A stretch of DNA of 64,000 nucleotides from Streptomyces olindensis. Its GTDB lineage: Bacteria; Actinomycetota; Actinomycetes; Streptomycetales; Streptomycetaceae. A model generated the notes under the pieces. It ran no database searches and was not told where the DNA came from. It worked only from the letters and a program-made list of their open reading frames with translations. The number at the start of each line of letters is the position of its first letter. Within the stretch, counting starts at the first letter, position 1. This document shows positions 1-9,884 of the stretch, one piece after another. Position numbers and translations under genes: made by a program. The stretch lies in contig JJOH01000001.1 in NCBI GenBank assembly GCA_000696115.1, forward strand, positions 248,001-312,000. The letters are read 5' to 3'.

Positions 1-96
1 TGCGGTTGCCGCGAACACCGGAACCGACGTGATCGGCGCGGCCGGCGCGAGTCCCACGCCTGGCGCCGAGCGGTTGAGGAGCGTGCGTATGCCCAT
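1..96 (-). CDS. hypothetical protein, N-terminal fragment
   Basis: An open frame starts with ATG at 96 and runs off the left edge of the window (32 codons visible). It begins MGIRTLLNRSAPGVG and continues rich in Ala, Pro and Val. The complementary strand reads AAGGA about ten bases before the ATG, a fair ribosome site. The start resembles short conserved Streptomyces proteins opening with MGIRTLL, but too little is visible to name a family. The gene points away from polA's upstream side and lies downstream of polA on the same strand, separated by a hairpin. Confidence 0.5.
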   Translation of the reverse strand, partial: MGIRTLLNRSAPGVGLAPAAPITSVPVFAATA

Positions 97-207
97 GCCC
101 GCATCCTTACGACCGGCGGGGGGTGGGGCGCCTTCTCGAGGGCCACGTGGGTGATGCACGCCCGCCCCTGCCCACCCGCAACACCGCCCCCTGCCCCATG
201 CGAGGCC

Positions 208-233
208 CCCTGCCCTGCGGTCCCCGGGCAGGG
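208..233 (-). terminator. hairpin downstream of polA
   Basis: Perfect 8-bp inverted repeat CCCTGCCC (208-215) / GGGCAGGG (226-233) with a 10-nt loop, 33 bp past the polA stop. There is no T run, as is common for Streptomyces terminators. The surrounding 150-245 stretch repeats CCCTGCC several times and holds no gene. Confidence 0.55.
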
Positions 234-265
234 AACCCCCTGCCCGGTCCGGCCGGCGCGGCGGC

Positions 266-2992
266 CTAGTGGGCCGCCGACTCCCAGTCGGGTCCCGCGC
301 CCACCGAGACGCCCAGCGGGACGCGGAGGTGCACGGCGTTCGCCATCTCGCGGCGGACGAGTTCCTCGGCGGTCTCCCGCTCTCCGGGGGCGATCTCCAG
401 CACGATTTCGTCGTGGACCTGGAGGAGCATGCGGGAGGACAGGCCCGCCGCCCGCAGGGCGTCGTCCACCTTGAGCATGGCGATCTTCACGATGTCGGCG
501 GCCGTGCCCTGGATGGGCGCGTTGAGGGCCATCCGCTCGGCGGCCTCCCGGCGCTGCCGGTTGTCGCTGTTGAGGTCGGGCAGGTAGCGGCGGCGGCCGA
601 AGAGCGTCGCCGTGTAGCCCGTGGCCCGGGCCTCGTCGACCGCCCGGCGCAGATAGTCGCGTACGCCGCCGAACCGCTCGAAGTACGCGTCCATCAGGGC
701 GCGGGCCTCCGCCGCCTCGATGTTCAGCTGCTGGGAGAGGCCGAAGGCGGACAGTCCGTAGGCCAGGCCGTACGACATGGCCTTGATCTTGCGGCGCATC
801 TCGGCGTCCACCGCGGTCGGCTCGACCGCGAAGACCTGGGAGGCGGCGGTGGTGTGCAGGTCCTCGCCGGAGGTGAACGCCTCGATCAGGCCCTCGTCCT
901 CGGAGAGGTGGGCCATGACGCGCAGCTCGATCTGGCTGTAGTCGGCCGTCATGAGGGACTCGAAGCCCTCGCCGACCACGAAGCCGCGGCGGATCGCGCG
1001 GCCCTCGTCCGTGCGGACCGGGATGTTCTGCAGGTTCGGGTCGGTGGAGGAGAGGCGGCCGGTGGCGGCGACCGTCTGGTTGAACGTGGTGTGGATCCGG
1101 CCGTCCGCGGCGATCGTCTTGATCAGGCCCTCGACGGTGACGCGGAGCTTGGCCTGCTCGCGGTGGCGGAGCATGATCACCGGCAGCTCGTTGTCCGTCT
1201 GCGTGGCGAGCCAGGCGAGGGCGTCGGCATCCGTGGTGTAGCCGGTCTTGGTCCGCTTGGTCTTGGGCAGGGCCAGCTCGCCGAAGAGGACCTCCTGGAG
1301 CTGCTTGGGCGAGCCGAGGTTGAACTCGTGCCCGGCTGCCGCGTGGGCCTCCTTCACCGCCTGCTGGACGGCGCCGGCGAACATCTGCTCCATGGCCTCC
1401 AGGTGGGGCCGGTCGGCCGCGATGCCGTGCCGCTCCATGCGGGCGAGCAGCGCGGACGTGGGCAGCTCCATGTCACGCAGCAGATCGGCGGCGCCGACCT
1501 CCTCCAGGCGGCCCTCGAAGGCCTCGCCCAGGTCGAGGACGGCGCGGGCCTGGATCATCAGGGCCTCGGCCTCGGCGCCCTCGTCCGCGCCGAAGGCGAG
1601 CTGGCCGTCGGCCGCGGCGGCGGGGGCCAGCTCGCGGTGCAGGTACTCCAGGGAGAGCGCGTCCAGGTCGAAGGAGCGGCGGCCCGGCTTGACCAGGTAG
1701 GCGGCGAGCGCGGTGTCCATGGTGACGCCCTCGACGCTCCAGCCGTGCTCGGCGAAGACGCGCATGGCGCCCTTGGCGTTGTGGAAGACCTTGGGCCGGG
1801 CGGCGTCGGCGAGCCAGGCCGCGAACGCCGTCTCGTCGGACTCGTCCAACTGGGAGGGATCGAACCAGGCGGCTGCCCCTCCGGGCGCGGCGAGGGCGAC
1901 CTCGGCGACGGAGCCGGTGCCGAGCGCCCACGTGTCGACCGTGGCGACGCCGAGGGGCCCGGTGGCGTGCTCGGTGAGCCAGGCGGTCAGCTCGCCGGTG
2001 GAGAGCACCGTGCCGTCCAGCGCCACGCCTTCGGCGCTGATCGGGGTGGTCTCGGCCTCCTCCGCGCCGGGGTCGACGGCGAAGAGCCGCTCGCGCAGGG
2101 AGGGGTTGCGGATCTCCAGGGTGTCCAGGACCATCGCGACGGCCTTGCGGTCGTACGGGGTCCGCTCCAGTTCGGTGACGCCCTTGGGGAGCTCGACGCG
2201 GCGCTCCAGCTCGGTGAGGCGGCGGTTGAGCTTGACCGCTTCCAGGTGGTCGCGGAGGTTCTGTCCGGCCTTGCCCTTGACCTCGTCGACGCGCTCGACG
2301 AGCTCGGCGAAGGAACCGAACTGGTTGATCCACTTCGCGGCGGTCTTCTCGCCGACGCCGGGGATGCCGGGGAGGTTGTCGGAGGGGTCGCCGCGCAGGG
2401 CCGCGAAGTCGGGGTACTGCGCGGGCGTCAACCCGTACTTCTCGAATACCTTCTCCGGGGTGAAGCGGGTCAGCTCGGAGACGCCCTTGGTCGGGTACAG
2501 CACCGTGGTGTGCTCGCTGACCAGCTGGAACGAGTCCCGGTCGCCGGTGACGATCAGCACCTCGAAGCCCTCGGCCTCGGCCTGCGTGGCGAGCGTGGCG
2601 ATGACGTCGTCCGCCTCGAAGCCGTCCACCGCGAAGCGGGCGGCGCCCATCGCGTCGAGGAGCTCGCAGATCAACTCGACCTGGCCCTTGAACTCGTCGG
2701 GGGTCTTGGAGCGGTTCGCCTTGTACTCCGTGAACTCCTGGGAGCGCCAGGTCTTGCGGGAGACGTCGAAGGCGACCGCGAAGTGCGTGGGCGCCTCGTC
2801 GCGCAGCGTGTTGGCCAGCATCGACGCGAAGCCGTAGATCGCGTTCGTCGGCTGGCCCGTCGCGGTGGTGAAGTTCTCCGCGGGCAGCGCGAAGAACGCG
2901 CGGTAGGCCAGCGAGTGCCCGTCCATGAGCATCAGTCGCGGACGGCTGTCGCCGGAGGTCGTGTCGGTCGTCTTCGATGCTGTCTCTGCCAC
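266..2992 (-). CDS. polA: DNA polymerase I
   Basis: Family A DNA polymerase that fills gaps and removes RNA primers in replication and repair. Domains in order: 5' nuclease with a helix-hairpin-helix (LPGIPGVGEKTAAKW), a degenerate 3'-5' exonuclease-like middle, and the polymerase domain with motif A (DYSQIELR), motif B (RRKIKAMSYGLAYG) and motif C (QVHDEIVLE). In the middle domain the first acidic motif reads VDTWAL, not the DxE needed for proofreading, and the final Tyr-x3-Asp motif is not evident, so proofreading is probably lost, as in other actinobacterial Pol I. The start is taken at the GTG at 2992 (908 residues, VAETASKTTD); the open frame extends further upstream with low-complexity Arg/Gly sequence that is unlikely to be coding. 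It is divergent from the oxidoreductase gene. Confidence 0.95.
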   Translation of the reverse strand: MAETASKTTDTTSGDSRPRLMLMDGHSLAYRAFFALPAENFTTATGQPTNAIYGFASMLANTLRDEAPTHFAVAFDVSRKTWRSQEFTEYKANRSKTPDEFKGQVELICELLDAMGAARFAVDGFEADDVIATLATQAEAEGFEVLIVTGDRDSFQLVSEHTTVLYPTKGVSELTRFTPEKVFEKYGLTPAQYPDFAALRGDPSDNLPGIPGVGEKTAAKWINQFGSFAELVERVDEVKGKAGQNLRDHLEAVKLNRRLTELERRVELPKGVTELERTPYDRKAVAMVLDTLEIRNPSLRERLFAVDPGAEEAETTPISAEGVALDGTVLSTGELTAWLTEHATGPLGVATVDTWALGTGSVAEVALAAPGGAAAWFDPSQLDESDETAFAAWLADAARPKVFHNAKGAMRVFAEHGWSVEGVTMDTALAAYLVKPGRRSFDLDALSLEYLHRELAPAAAADGQLAFGADEGAEAEALMIQARAVLDLGEAFEGRLEEVGAADLLRDMELPTSALLARMERHGIAADRPHLEAMEQMFAGAVQQAVKEAHAAAGHEFNLGSPKQLQEVLFGELALPKTKRTKTGYTTDADALAWLATQTDNELPVIMLRHREQAKLRVTVEGLIKTIAADGRIHTTFNQTVAATGRLSSTDPNLQNIPVRTDEGRAIRRGFVVGEGFESLMTADYSQIELRVMAHLSEDEGLIEAFTSGEDLHTTAASQVFAVEPTAVDAEMRRKIKAMSYGLAYGLSAFGLSQQLNIEAAEARALMDAYFERFGGVRDYLRRAVDEARATGYTATLFGRRRYLPDLNSDNRQRREAAERMALNAPIQGTAADIVKIAMLKVDDALRAAGLSSRMLLQVHDEIVLEIAPGERETAEELVRREMANAVHLRVPLGVSVGAGPDWESAAH

Positions 2993-3161
2993 GCCCCCGA
3001 TCCTGCCACGCCCCACTGACACTCGGCCCCGACCCCGTCCGCGCGCACACCGGGGCGGGCCGCCGCCCGGCACGGACCGCCCGGCCCGCCCTCACCCGAT
3101 GTCACCACCGCGTGCGAGGATCGGAGACGTACCTCACAGTGCAGGGGAAGGGGAGCGTGCG

Positions 3162-5441
<2,280 letters not shown>

Positions 5442-5495
5442 GCGTTTGCTCAGTCGCCAGCGGTCGAGTGACGAGGACGAACGGAGCCGGGCCCC

Positions 5496-5984
5496 ATGGG
5501 TGAGCAGCAGCATGTGAAGTTCCCGCAAGAGGTCATCGACGAGTACGCCTCGCTCGGGGTGGACCTCCCGGCCCTGTTCTCCGCGGGCCACCTCGGGACC
5601 CGGATGGGCGTCCAGATCAGCGAGGCGTCGGCGGACCGGGTCGTCGGGACGATGCCGGTGGAGGGCAACACCCAGCCCTACGGACTGCTGCACGGCGGGG
5701 CCTCCGCGGTGCTCGCCGAGACACTGGGCTCGGTCGGCTCGATGCTGCACGGCGGCAGCTCCAAGATCGCCGTGGGGGTCGACCTGAACTGCACCCACCA
5801 CCGCGGGGTGCGCTCCGGCCTGGTCACCGGTGTGGCCACCCCCGTGCACCAGGGGCGCTCCACCGCCACGTACGAAATCGTCATAACGGACGAAAACGGA
5901 AAAAGGGTGTGCACTGCCCGGCTGACCTGCCTGCTGCGGGACGTGAAGCCGGGCGACGAGGAGTTCATCCGCGCCGCGAGCTGA
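5496..5984 (+). CDS. hotdog-fold thioesterase, PaaI family
   Basis: A 162-residue single hotdog-domain protein, the usual length of PaaI/YbgC-like acyl-CoA thioesterases. The signature stretch NTQPYGLLHGGASAVLAET carries the HGG of the central helix and a Glu where the general base normally sits. The closing strands (VCTARLTCLLRD) are typical. Start ATG at 5496; the preceding purine-rich GACGAGGACGAACGGAG is a usable ribosome site. It lies 54 bp after the YdeP-like gene on the same strand and could be co-transcribed with it. The acyl-CoA hydrolysed cannot be told from sequence; aryl-CoA and hydroxynaphthoyl-CoA are both plausible for the family. Confidence 0.85.
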   Translation: MGEQQHVKFPQEVIDEYASLGVDLPALFSAGHLGTRMGVQISEASADRVVGTMPVEGNTQPYGLLHGGASAVLAETLGSVGSMLHGGSSKIAVGVDLNCTHHRGVRSGLVTGVATPVHQGRSTATYEIVITDENGKRVCTARLTCLLRDVKPGDEEFIRAAS

Positions 5985-6103
5985 CCCGACGTAGGGAAAA
6001 CCCTGGAGGGGCGGGCGCGCTCTTGTCGCGGCCGCCCCGTCGCGCTTCACTGACGCTCCACCCCCACAGGAGAAGACCCGTCCCACCCCCAGAAGGGTTT
6101 CTC

Positions 6104-6976
6104 TTGACCTCCGTACGTGCCCTCGCCGTCACCGCCGCGGCCGGCGCCGCCGTGCTCGCCACCGCGCTGCCGTCCTCCGCCATCAACTCCTACAACGCCA
6201 CCCCCGCCCCCGAACGCACCGAGGTCGGCGCGCTCGTGGCCACCTGGGACAACGACGGCGACCCCGCGACCCCCGACCGGGTCGACTGGGTCTGCTCCGG
6301 CACCATGATCGACGCGGACACCTTCCTGACCGCCGCGCACTGCACCACCGACTGGCCCGACAACGTGCGGTTCTACGTGTCCCTCGACCAGGACGTGCAG
6401 TCCGGCCTCGACGCGGCGGCGAAGAAGTACCCGGGCGACCCCGCCGCACAGGCCGCCGCGGTCGCCGTCCAGGGCACCGCCCACTCGCACCCCGACTACC
6501 CGGGCCCCGCCTCCGACACCCACGACATCGCCGTGGTCCAGCTGCCCGCCGCCCAGGTCAAGGCCCGCTGGAGCTTCACCCCGGCCACCCTGCCCACGGC
6601 CGACCAGCTCGGCAGACTCGGCCCGCGCGGGCTGAACAGCACCGACTGGGTCGTCGCCGGCTACGGCACCCAGGAGGCCGTCAACGGCCCCGGCGGCCAG
6701 ACCCACCCCGGCGGCGGCGTCCGCATGAAGGCACCCGTCACCTTCGACGCCCTCAACGACTCCTGGGCCCGACTGGCGATGACCGCGCCGCAGGGCAACG
6801 GAGGCGCCTGCTACGGCGACTCGGGCGGCCCCAACTTCGCCATGATCGGCGGCAAGCGCATCCTCGCCGCCACCACCATCACCGGCGACACCCCCTGCTA
6901 CGCGACCAACGTGACGTACCGCCTGGACACCCCCGGCGCCCGCGCCTTCCTGTCGCCGTTCACGCGCCTGCCCTAG
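6104..6976 (+). CDS. secreted trypsin-like serine protease (S1 family)
   Basis: A 290-residue exported protease. The N-terminus has a Sec-type signal (LTSVRALAVTAAAGAAVL, cleavage near SSA). The catalytic triad is visible: His79 in LTAAHC, Asp141 in HDIAVVQ and Ser240 in GDSGGP. Cys pairs flank the His and Ser loops. No ATG or GTG is available near the signal peptide; TTG at 6104 with AGAAGGG six bases upstream is the best start. It is followed by a strong hairpin, so it appears to be a single-gene unit. Streptomyces secrete many such proteases, and the specificity is unknown. Confidence 0.87.
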   Translation: MTSVRALAVTAAAGAAVLATALPSSAINSYNATPAPERTEVGALVATWDNDGDPATPDRVDWVCSGTMIDADTFLTAAHCTTDWPDNVRFYVSLDQDVQSGLDAAAKKYPGDPAAQAAAVAVQGTAHSHPDYPGPASDTHDIAVVQLPAAQVKARWSFTPATLPTADQLGRLGPRGLNSTDWVVAGYGTQEAVNGPGGQTHPGGGVRMKAPVTFDALNDSWARLAMTAPQGNGGACYGDSGGPNFAMIGGKRILAATTITGDTPCYATNVTYRLDTPGARAFLSPFTRLP

Positions 6977-7001
6977 GGCCTCCGCACCGACGCACACCGA
7001 C

Positions 7002-7043
7002 CGCCCCGCCGCACCCGGCACCACCCCCGGGAGCGGCGGGGCG
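7002..7043 (+). terminator. terminator of the serine protease gene
   Basis: Perfect 11-bp inverted repeat CGCCCCGCCGC (7002-7012) / GCGGCGGGGCG (7033-7043) with a 20-nt loop, 25 bp past the stop. No T tract. Confidence 0.65.
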
Positions 7044-7448
7044 CCGGCCTGTAGGAACCCAGCAAGTCAGCTGCGCAAAAACAGAGTTACGCCTTCACCG
7101 GCCGCGCCGATCCCGTCGAACTCACCCGCCCGGGGAAATCCGGGATTCCGGCATCCCGGAACACCCCCGACGCGCCACCCTTCCTTTCTCTCCGTAACGC
7201 TCCGTAACACACGCGCAATACAACGCAACACTTCCATCCCCGGCCGCGCCCACCCCCGGAACCTTTCCGATCCCGTCCGCGCCGCCCGCGCCCCGGCAAC
7301 CGCATGATCTCAGCCACTGCCAACCGGAAGTGCGCGTTCTCAGAATGCGGACTGCGGCGAAAATCCACCAAACCCGCCGAGAGCGGCCGCCGCCGAGATC
7401 AGACATCCACCCCGTCATAACAAGAAAGTCACAAGCCAGCCCACGCCG
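7044..7448. other. gene-free leader region before the branched-chain transporter
   Basis: About 400 bp without a convincing reading frame and visibly less GC-rich than its surroundings. It contains an 8-bp palindrome TCCGGGAT/ATCCCGGA (7139-7160) and a direct repeat CTCCGTAAC at 7190-7198 and 7200-7208. Either could be a regulator site for the transporter operon, but I recognise no known operator. Confidence 0.5.
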
Positions 7449-7478
7449 CTGACCCTGCCCTTACCCCGGGCTTAGAGT
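7449..7478 (+). promoter_or_regulatory. candidate vegetative promoter of the transporter operon
   Basis: CTGACC (7449-7454), 18 bp, TAGAGT (7473-7478): a good fit to the Streptomyces HrdB consensus TTGACN / TAGRRT. It would give a 5' leader of about 85 nt before the lipoprotein start at 7569. Confidence 0.5.
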
Positions 7479-7568
7479 CACGGCCAGTCACCGCTCCATC
7501 GGGAGTTCGGTACCAGCGCGGCACTCACCCCCCGACCAGGGCGGGGCCTGCCTGTGAAAGGACTGATT

Positions 7569-8813
7569 GTGCGACAGCGTTCCTTGGTGATTCTTACCTC
7601 CGTTCTCACGACCGGAGCTCTGACTCTCACCGCCTGCGGCTCCCGAGACGACAGCGGTGACAAGAGCGGAGACAGCGGGAGCAGCACGACGCTGACCATC
7701 GGCGTCGACGCCCCCCTCTCCGGTGAGAACTCCACCACCGGCCTCGGCATCCAGTACGGCGCTCAGATAGCCATCGACGACGCCAACAAGAACAACTGGG
7801 TCCCGGGCGTGAAATTCAAGCTCAAGGCCCTCGACGACAAGGCGCAGCCCGCCACCGGCCAGTCCAACGCGACCAGCCTCGTCGGCGACAAGACCGTCGT
7901 CGGAGCCGTCGGCCCGCTGAACTCCGGCGTCGCCCAGACGATGCAGCAGGTCTTCGCCTCGGCCAACATGGTCCAGATCTCCCCCGCGAACACCGCGCCC
8001 GAGCTGACCCAGGGCAAGAACTGGCAGACGGACAAGAAGCGCCCGTTCAAGACGTACTTCCGCACCGCCACCACCGACGAACTGCAGGGCAGCTTCGCGG
8101 CCGGCTACGCCTACAACGGCCTCAAGAAGAAGAAGGCCTTCGTCGTCGACGACAAGCAGACCTACGGCGCCGGCCTCGCCAAGATCTTCAACGAGCAGTT
8201 CAAGAAGCTCGGCGGCCAGGTCGTCGCGACCGACCACGTCAACACCGGCGACAAGGACTTCGGCTCCCTCGTCACCAAGATCAAGAACTCCGGTGCCGAC
8301 CTGCTCTACTACGGCGGCCAGTACGACGAGTCCGCACTGATCACCAAGCAGCTCAAGGACGCCGGCGTCAAGATCCCGCTGTTCGGCGGCGACGGCATGT
8401 TCGCCTCCACCTACATCGAGGCCGCCGGCAAGTCCTCCGAGGGCGACCTCGTGACCGCCATCGGTGTCCCCGCCGACACCCTGCCCGCCGCCAAGCAGTT
8501 CATCCAGACCTACAAGGACAAGGGCTACAAGGGCGACTACGGCGCCTACGGCGCCTACGCCTACGACGCCGCCACCGCCATCATCAAGGCCGTCAAGGCC
8601 GCGGCCGACGCCAACGGCGGCAAGGTGCCCTCCGACATCAACGACCTGCGCTCCAAGGTCGTCGACGGAGTCCAGAAGTCCGACTTCGAAGGCCTCACCG
8701 GCAAGGTGTCCTTCGACGAGTACGGCGACACCACCAACAAGCAGCTGACGGTGTACCAGGTCGAGAAGGGTGCCTGGAAGGCCGTGGAAACCGGCACCGC
8801 CGACCTCCAGTAG
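7569..8813 (+). CDS. livJ: branched-chain amino-acid ABC transporter, substrate-binding lipoprotein
   Basis: A 414-residue periplasmic-binding-protein type I lipoprotein of the Leu/Ile/Val family. The signal peptide MRQRSLVILTSVLTTGALTL ends in a lipobox LTAC, so the mature protein is tethered by a lipid-modified Cys. The binding domain starts at TLTIGVDAPLSG and shows family landmarks such as VGAVGPLNSG and AYAYDAATAI. Start chosen at the GTG at 7569 because AAAGGA sits six bases upstream; an in-frame GTG at 7554 lacks this. It heads a five-gene operon for amino-acid uptake. The hairpin just after it would let it be made in excess over the membrane parts. Confidence 0.92.
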   Translation: MRQRSLVILTSVLTTGALTLTACGSRDDSGDKSGDSGSSTTLTIGVDAPLSGENSTTGLGIQYGAQIAIDDANKNNWVPGVKFKLKALDDKAQPATGQSNATSLVGDKTVVGAVGPLNSGVAQTMQQVFASANMVQISPANTAPELTQGKNWQTDKKRPFKTYFRTATTDELQGSFAAGYAYNGLKKKKAFVVDDKQTYGAGLAKIFNEQFKKLGGQVVATDHVNTGDKDFGSLVTKIKNSGADLLYYGGQYDESALITKQLKDAGVKIPLFGGDGMFASTYIEAAGKSSEGDLVTAIGVPADTLPAAKQFIQTYKDKGYKGDYGAYGAYAYDAATAIIKAVKAAADANGGKVPSDINDLRSKVVDGVQKSDFEGLTGKVSFDEYGDTTNKQLTVYQVEKGAWKAVETGTADLQ

Positions 8814-8836
8814 TCCGGCCCCCCAGTAGCCACACC

Positions 8837-8879
8837 ACGGGCCGCGCGGAGGACGACCCCGACCGCGCGGCCCGTTTTC
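8837..8879 (+). terminator. attenuator-like terminator between livJ and livH
   Basis: Perfect 13-bp stem ACGGGCCGCGCGG (8837-8849) / CCGCGCGGCCCGT (8863-8875), 13-nt loop, followed by TTTT. It sits inside the operon, so it is likely a partial terminator that favours the binding-protein message. Confidence 0.75.
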
Positions 8880-8950
8880 ACACCCCCACACAGCACGCGA
8901 CCACGCACGCATCCAGTGCACACGACCACCAGCGACATGGAGGCCATGCG

Positions 8951-9880
8951 GTGAACACCCTGCCGCAGCAGCTGGCCAACGGGCTGCTTCTCGGCTCGAT
9001 GTACGGGCTGATCGCCATCGGCTACACGATGGTGTACGGCATCGTCCAGCTCATCAACTTCGCGCACGGCGAGATCTTCATGACCGGGGCGTTCGGCGCC
9101 CTCACGGTCTACTTCTACATCCTGCCCGACGGCACCTCGATGGCCCTCGCCGTACCGCTGATGCTCCTCGGCGGCGCCCTCGTGGCCATCCTCATCGCCG
9201 TCGGAGCGGAACGGTTCGCCTACCGCCCCCTGCGCGGAGCACCACGCCTGGCACCCCTCATCACGGCCATCGGTCTGTCCCTGGCCCTCCAGGAGGTCGT
9301 GCGCAACTTCTACCCCGGCGCCGACCGCGCCCGCGCCTTCCCCGGCCTCGACGCCACCCACGACATCGGCTCCATCACCATCAAGGACGCCGACATCTTC
9401 CTCATCCTCGCCGCCGTCGTCTGCATGGCCGCCCTCGCCTTCTTCGTGCGCCGCAGCCGCACCGGCCGCGCCATGCAGGCCACCGCGCAGGACCCCGACA
9501 CCGCGCAGCTGATGGGCATCGACACCAACCGCATCATCGTCATCGCCTTCGCCATCGGCGGCTTCTTCGCCGCCGTCGCCGCCGTCGCCTACGGACTCAA
9601 GTACGGCAACGTCGACTACCGCATGGGCTTCCTGATGGGCCTCAAGGCCTTCACCGCGGCCGTCCTCGGCGGCATCGGCAACATCTACGGCGCCATGCTC
9701 GGCGGCGTCGTCCTCGGCATCGCCGAGACCCTCGCCTCCGCCTACATCGACGAGATCCCCGGCATGCAGCAGCTCGGCGGCCAGAGCTGGGCCAACGTGT
9801 GGGCCTTCTGCCTCCTCATCCTCGTGCTCCTCTTCAGGCCCCAGGGCCTGCTCGGCGAGCGCGTCGCGGACAGGGCGTGA
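8951..9880 (+). CDS. livH: branched-chain amino-acid ABC transporter permease LivH
   Basis: A 309-residue integral membrane permease of the LivH type with about eight hydrophobic segments. The opening LANGLLLGSMYGLIAIGYTMVYGIVQLINFAHGE is diagnostic for this family (shown in part). The EAA-like cytoplasmic loop is in MGFLMGLKAFTAAVLGGIGN. GTG start at 8951 with GGAGG upstream. The ORF ends four bases before livM, so the two are translationally linked. It forms the membrane channel together with LivM and is energised by LivG and LivF. Confidence 0.93.
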   Translation: MNTLPQQLANGLLLGSMYGLIAIGYTMVYGIVQLINFAHGEIFMTGAFGALTVYFYILPDGTSMALAVPLMLLGGALVAILIAVGAERFAYRPLRGAPRLAPLITAIGLSLALQEVVRNFYPGADRARAFPGLDATHDIGSITIKDADIFLILAAVVCMAALAFFVRRSRTGRAMQATAQDPDTAQLMGIDTNRIIVIAFAIGGFFAAVAAVAYGLKYGNVDYRMGFLMGLKAFTAAVLGGIGNIYGAMLGGVVLGIAETLASAYIDEIPGMQQLGGQSWANVWAFCLLILVLLFRPQGLLGERVADRA

Positions 9881-9884
9881 TCAC

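Noticed and set aside
269..3019. Plus-strand open frame opposite polA
   Set aside because: Gly/Leu/Val-rich shadow frame; polA motifs A, B and C lie on the other strand.
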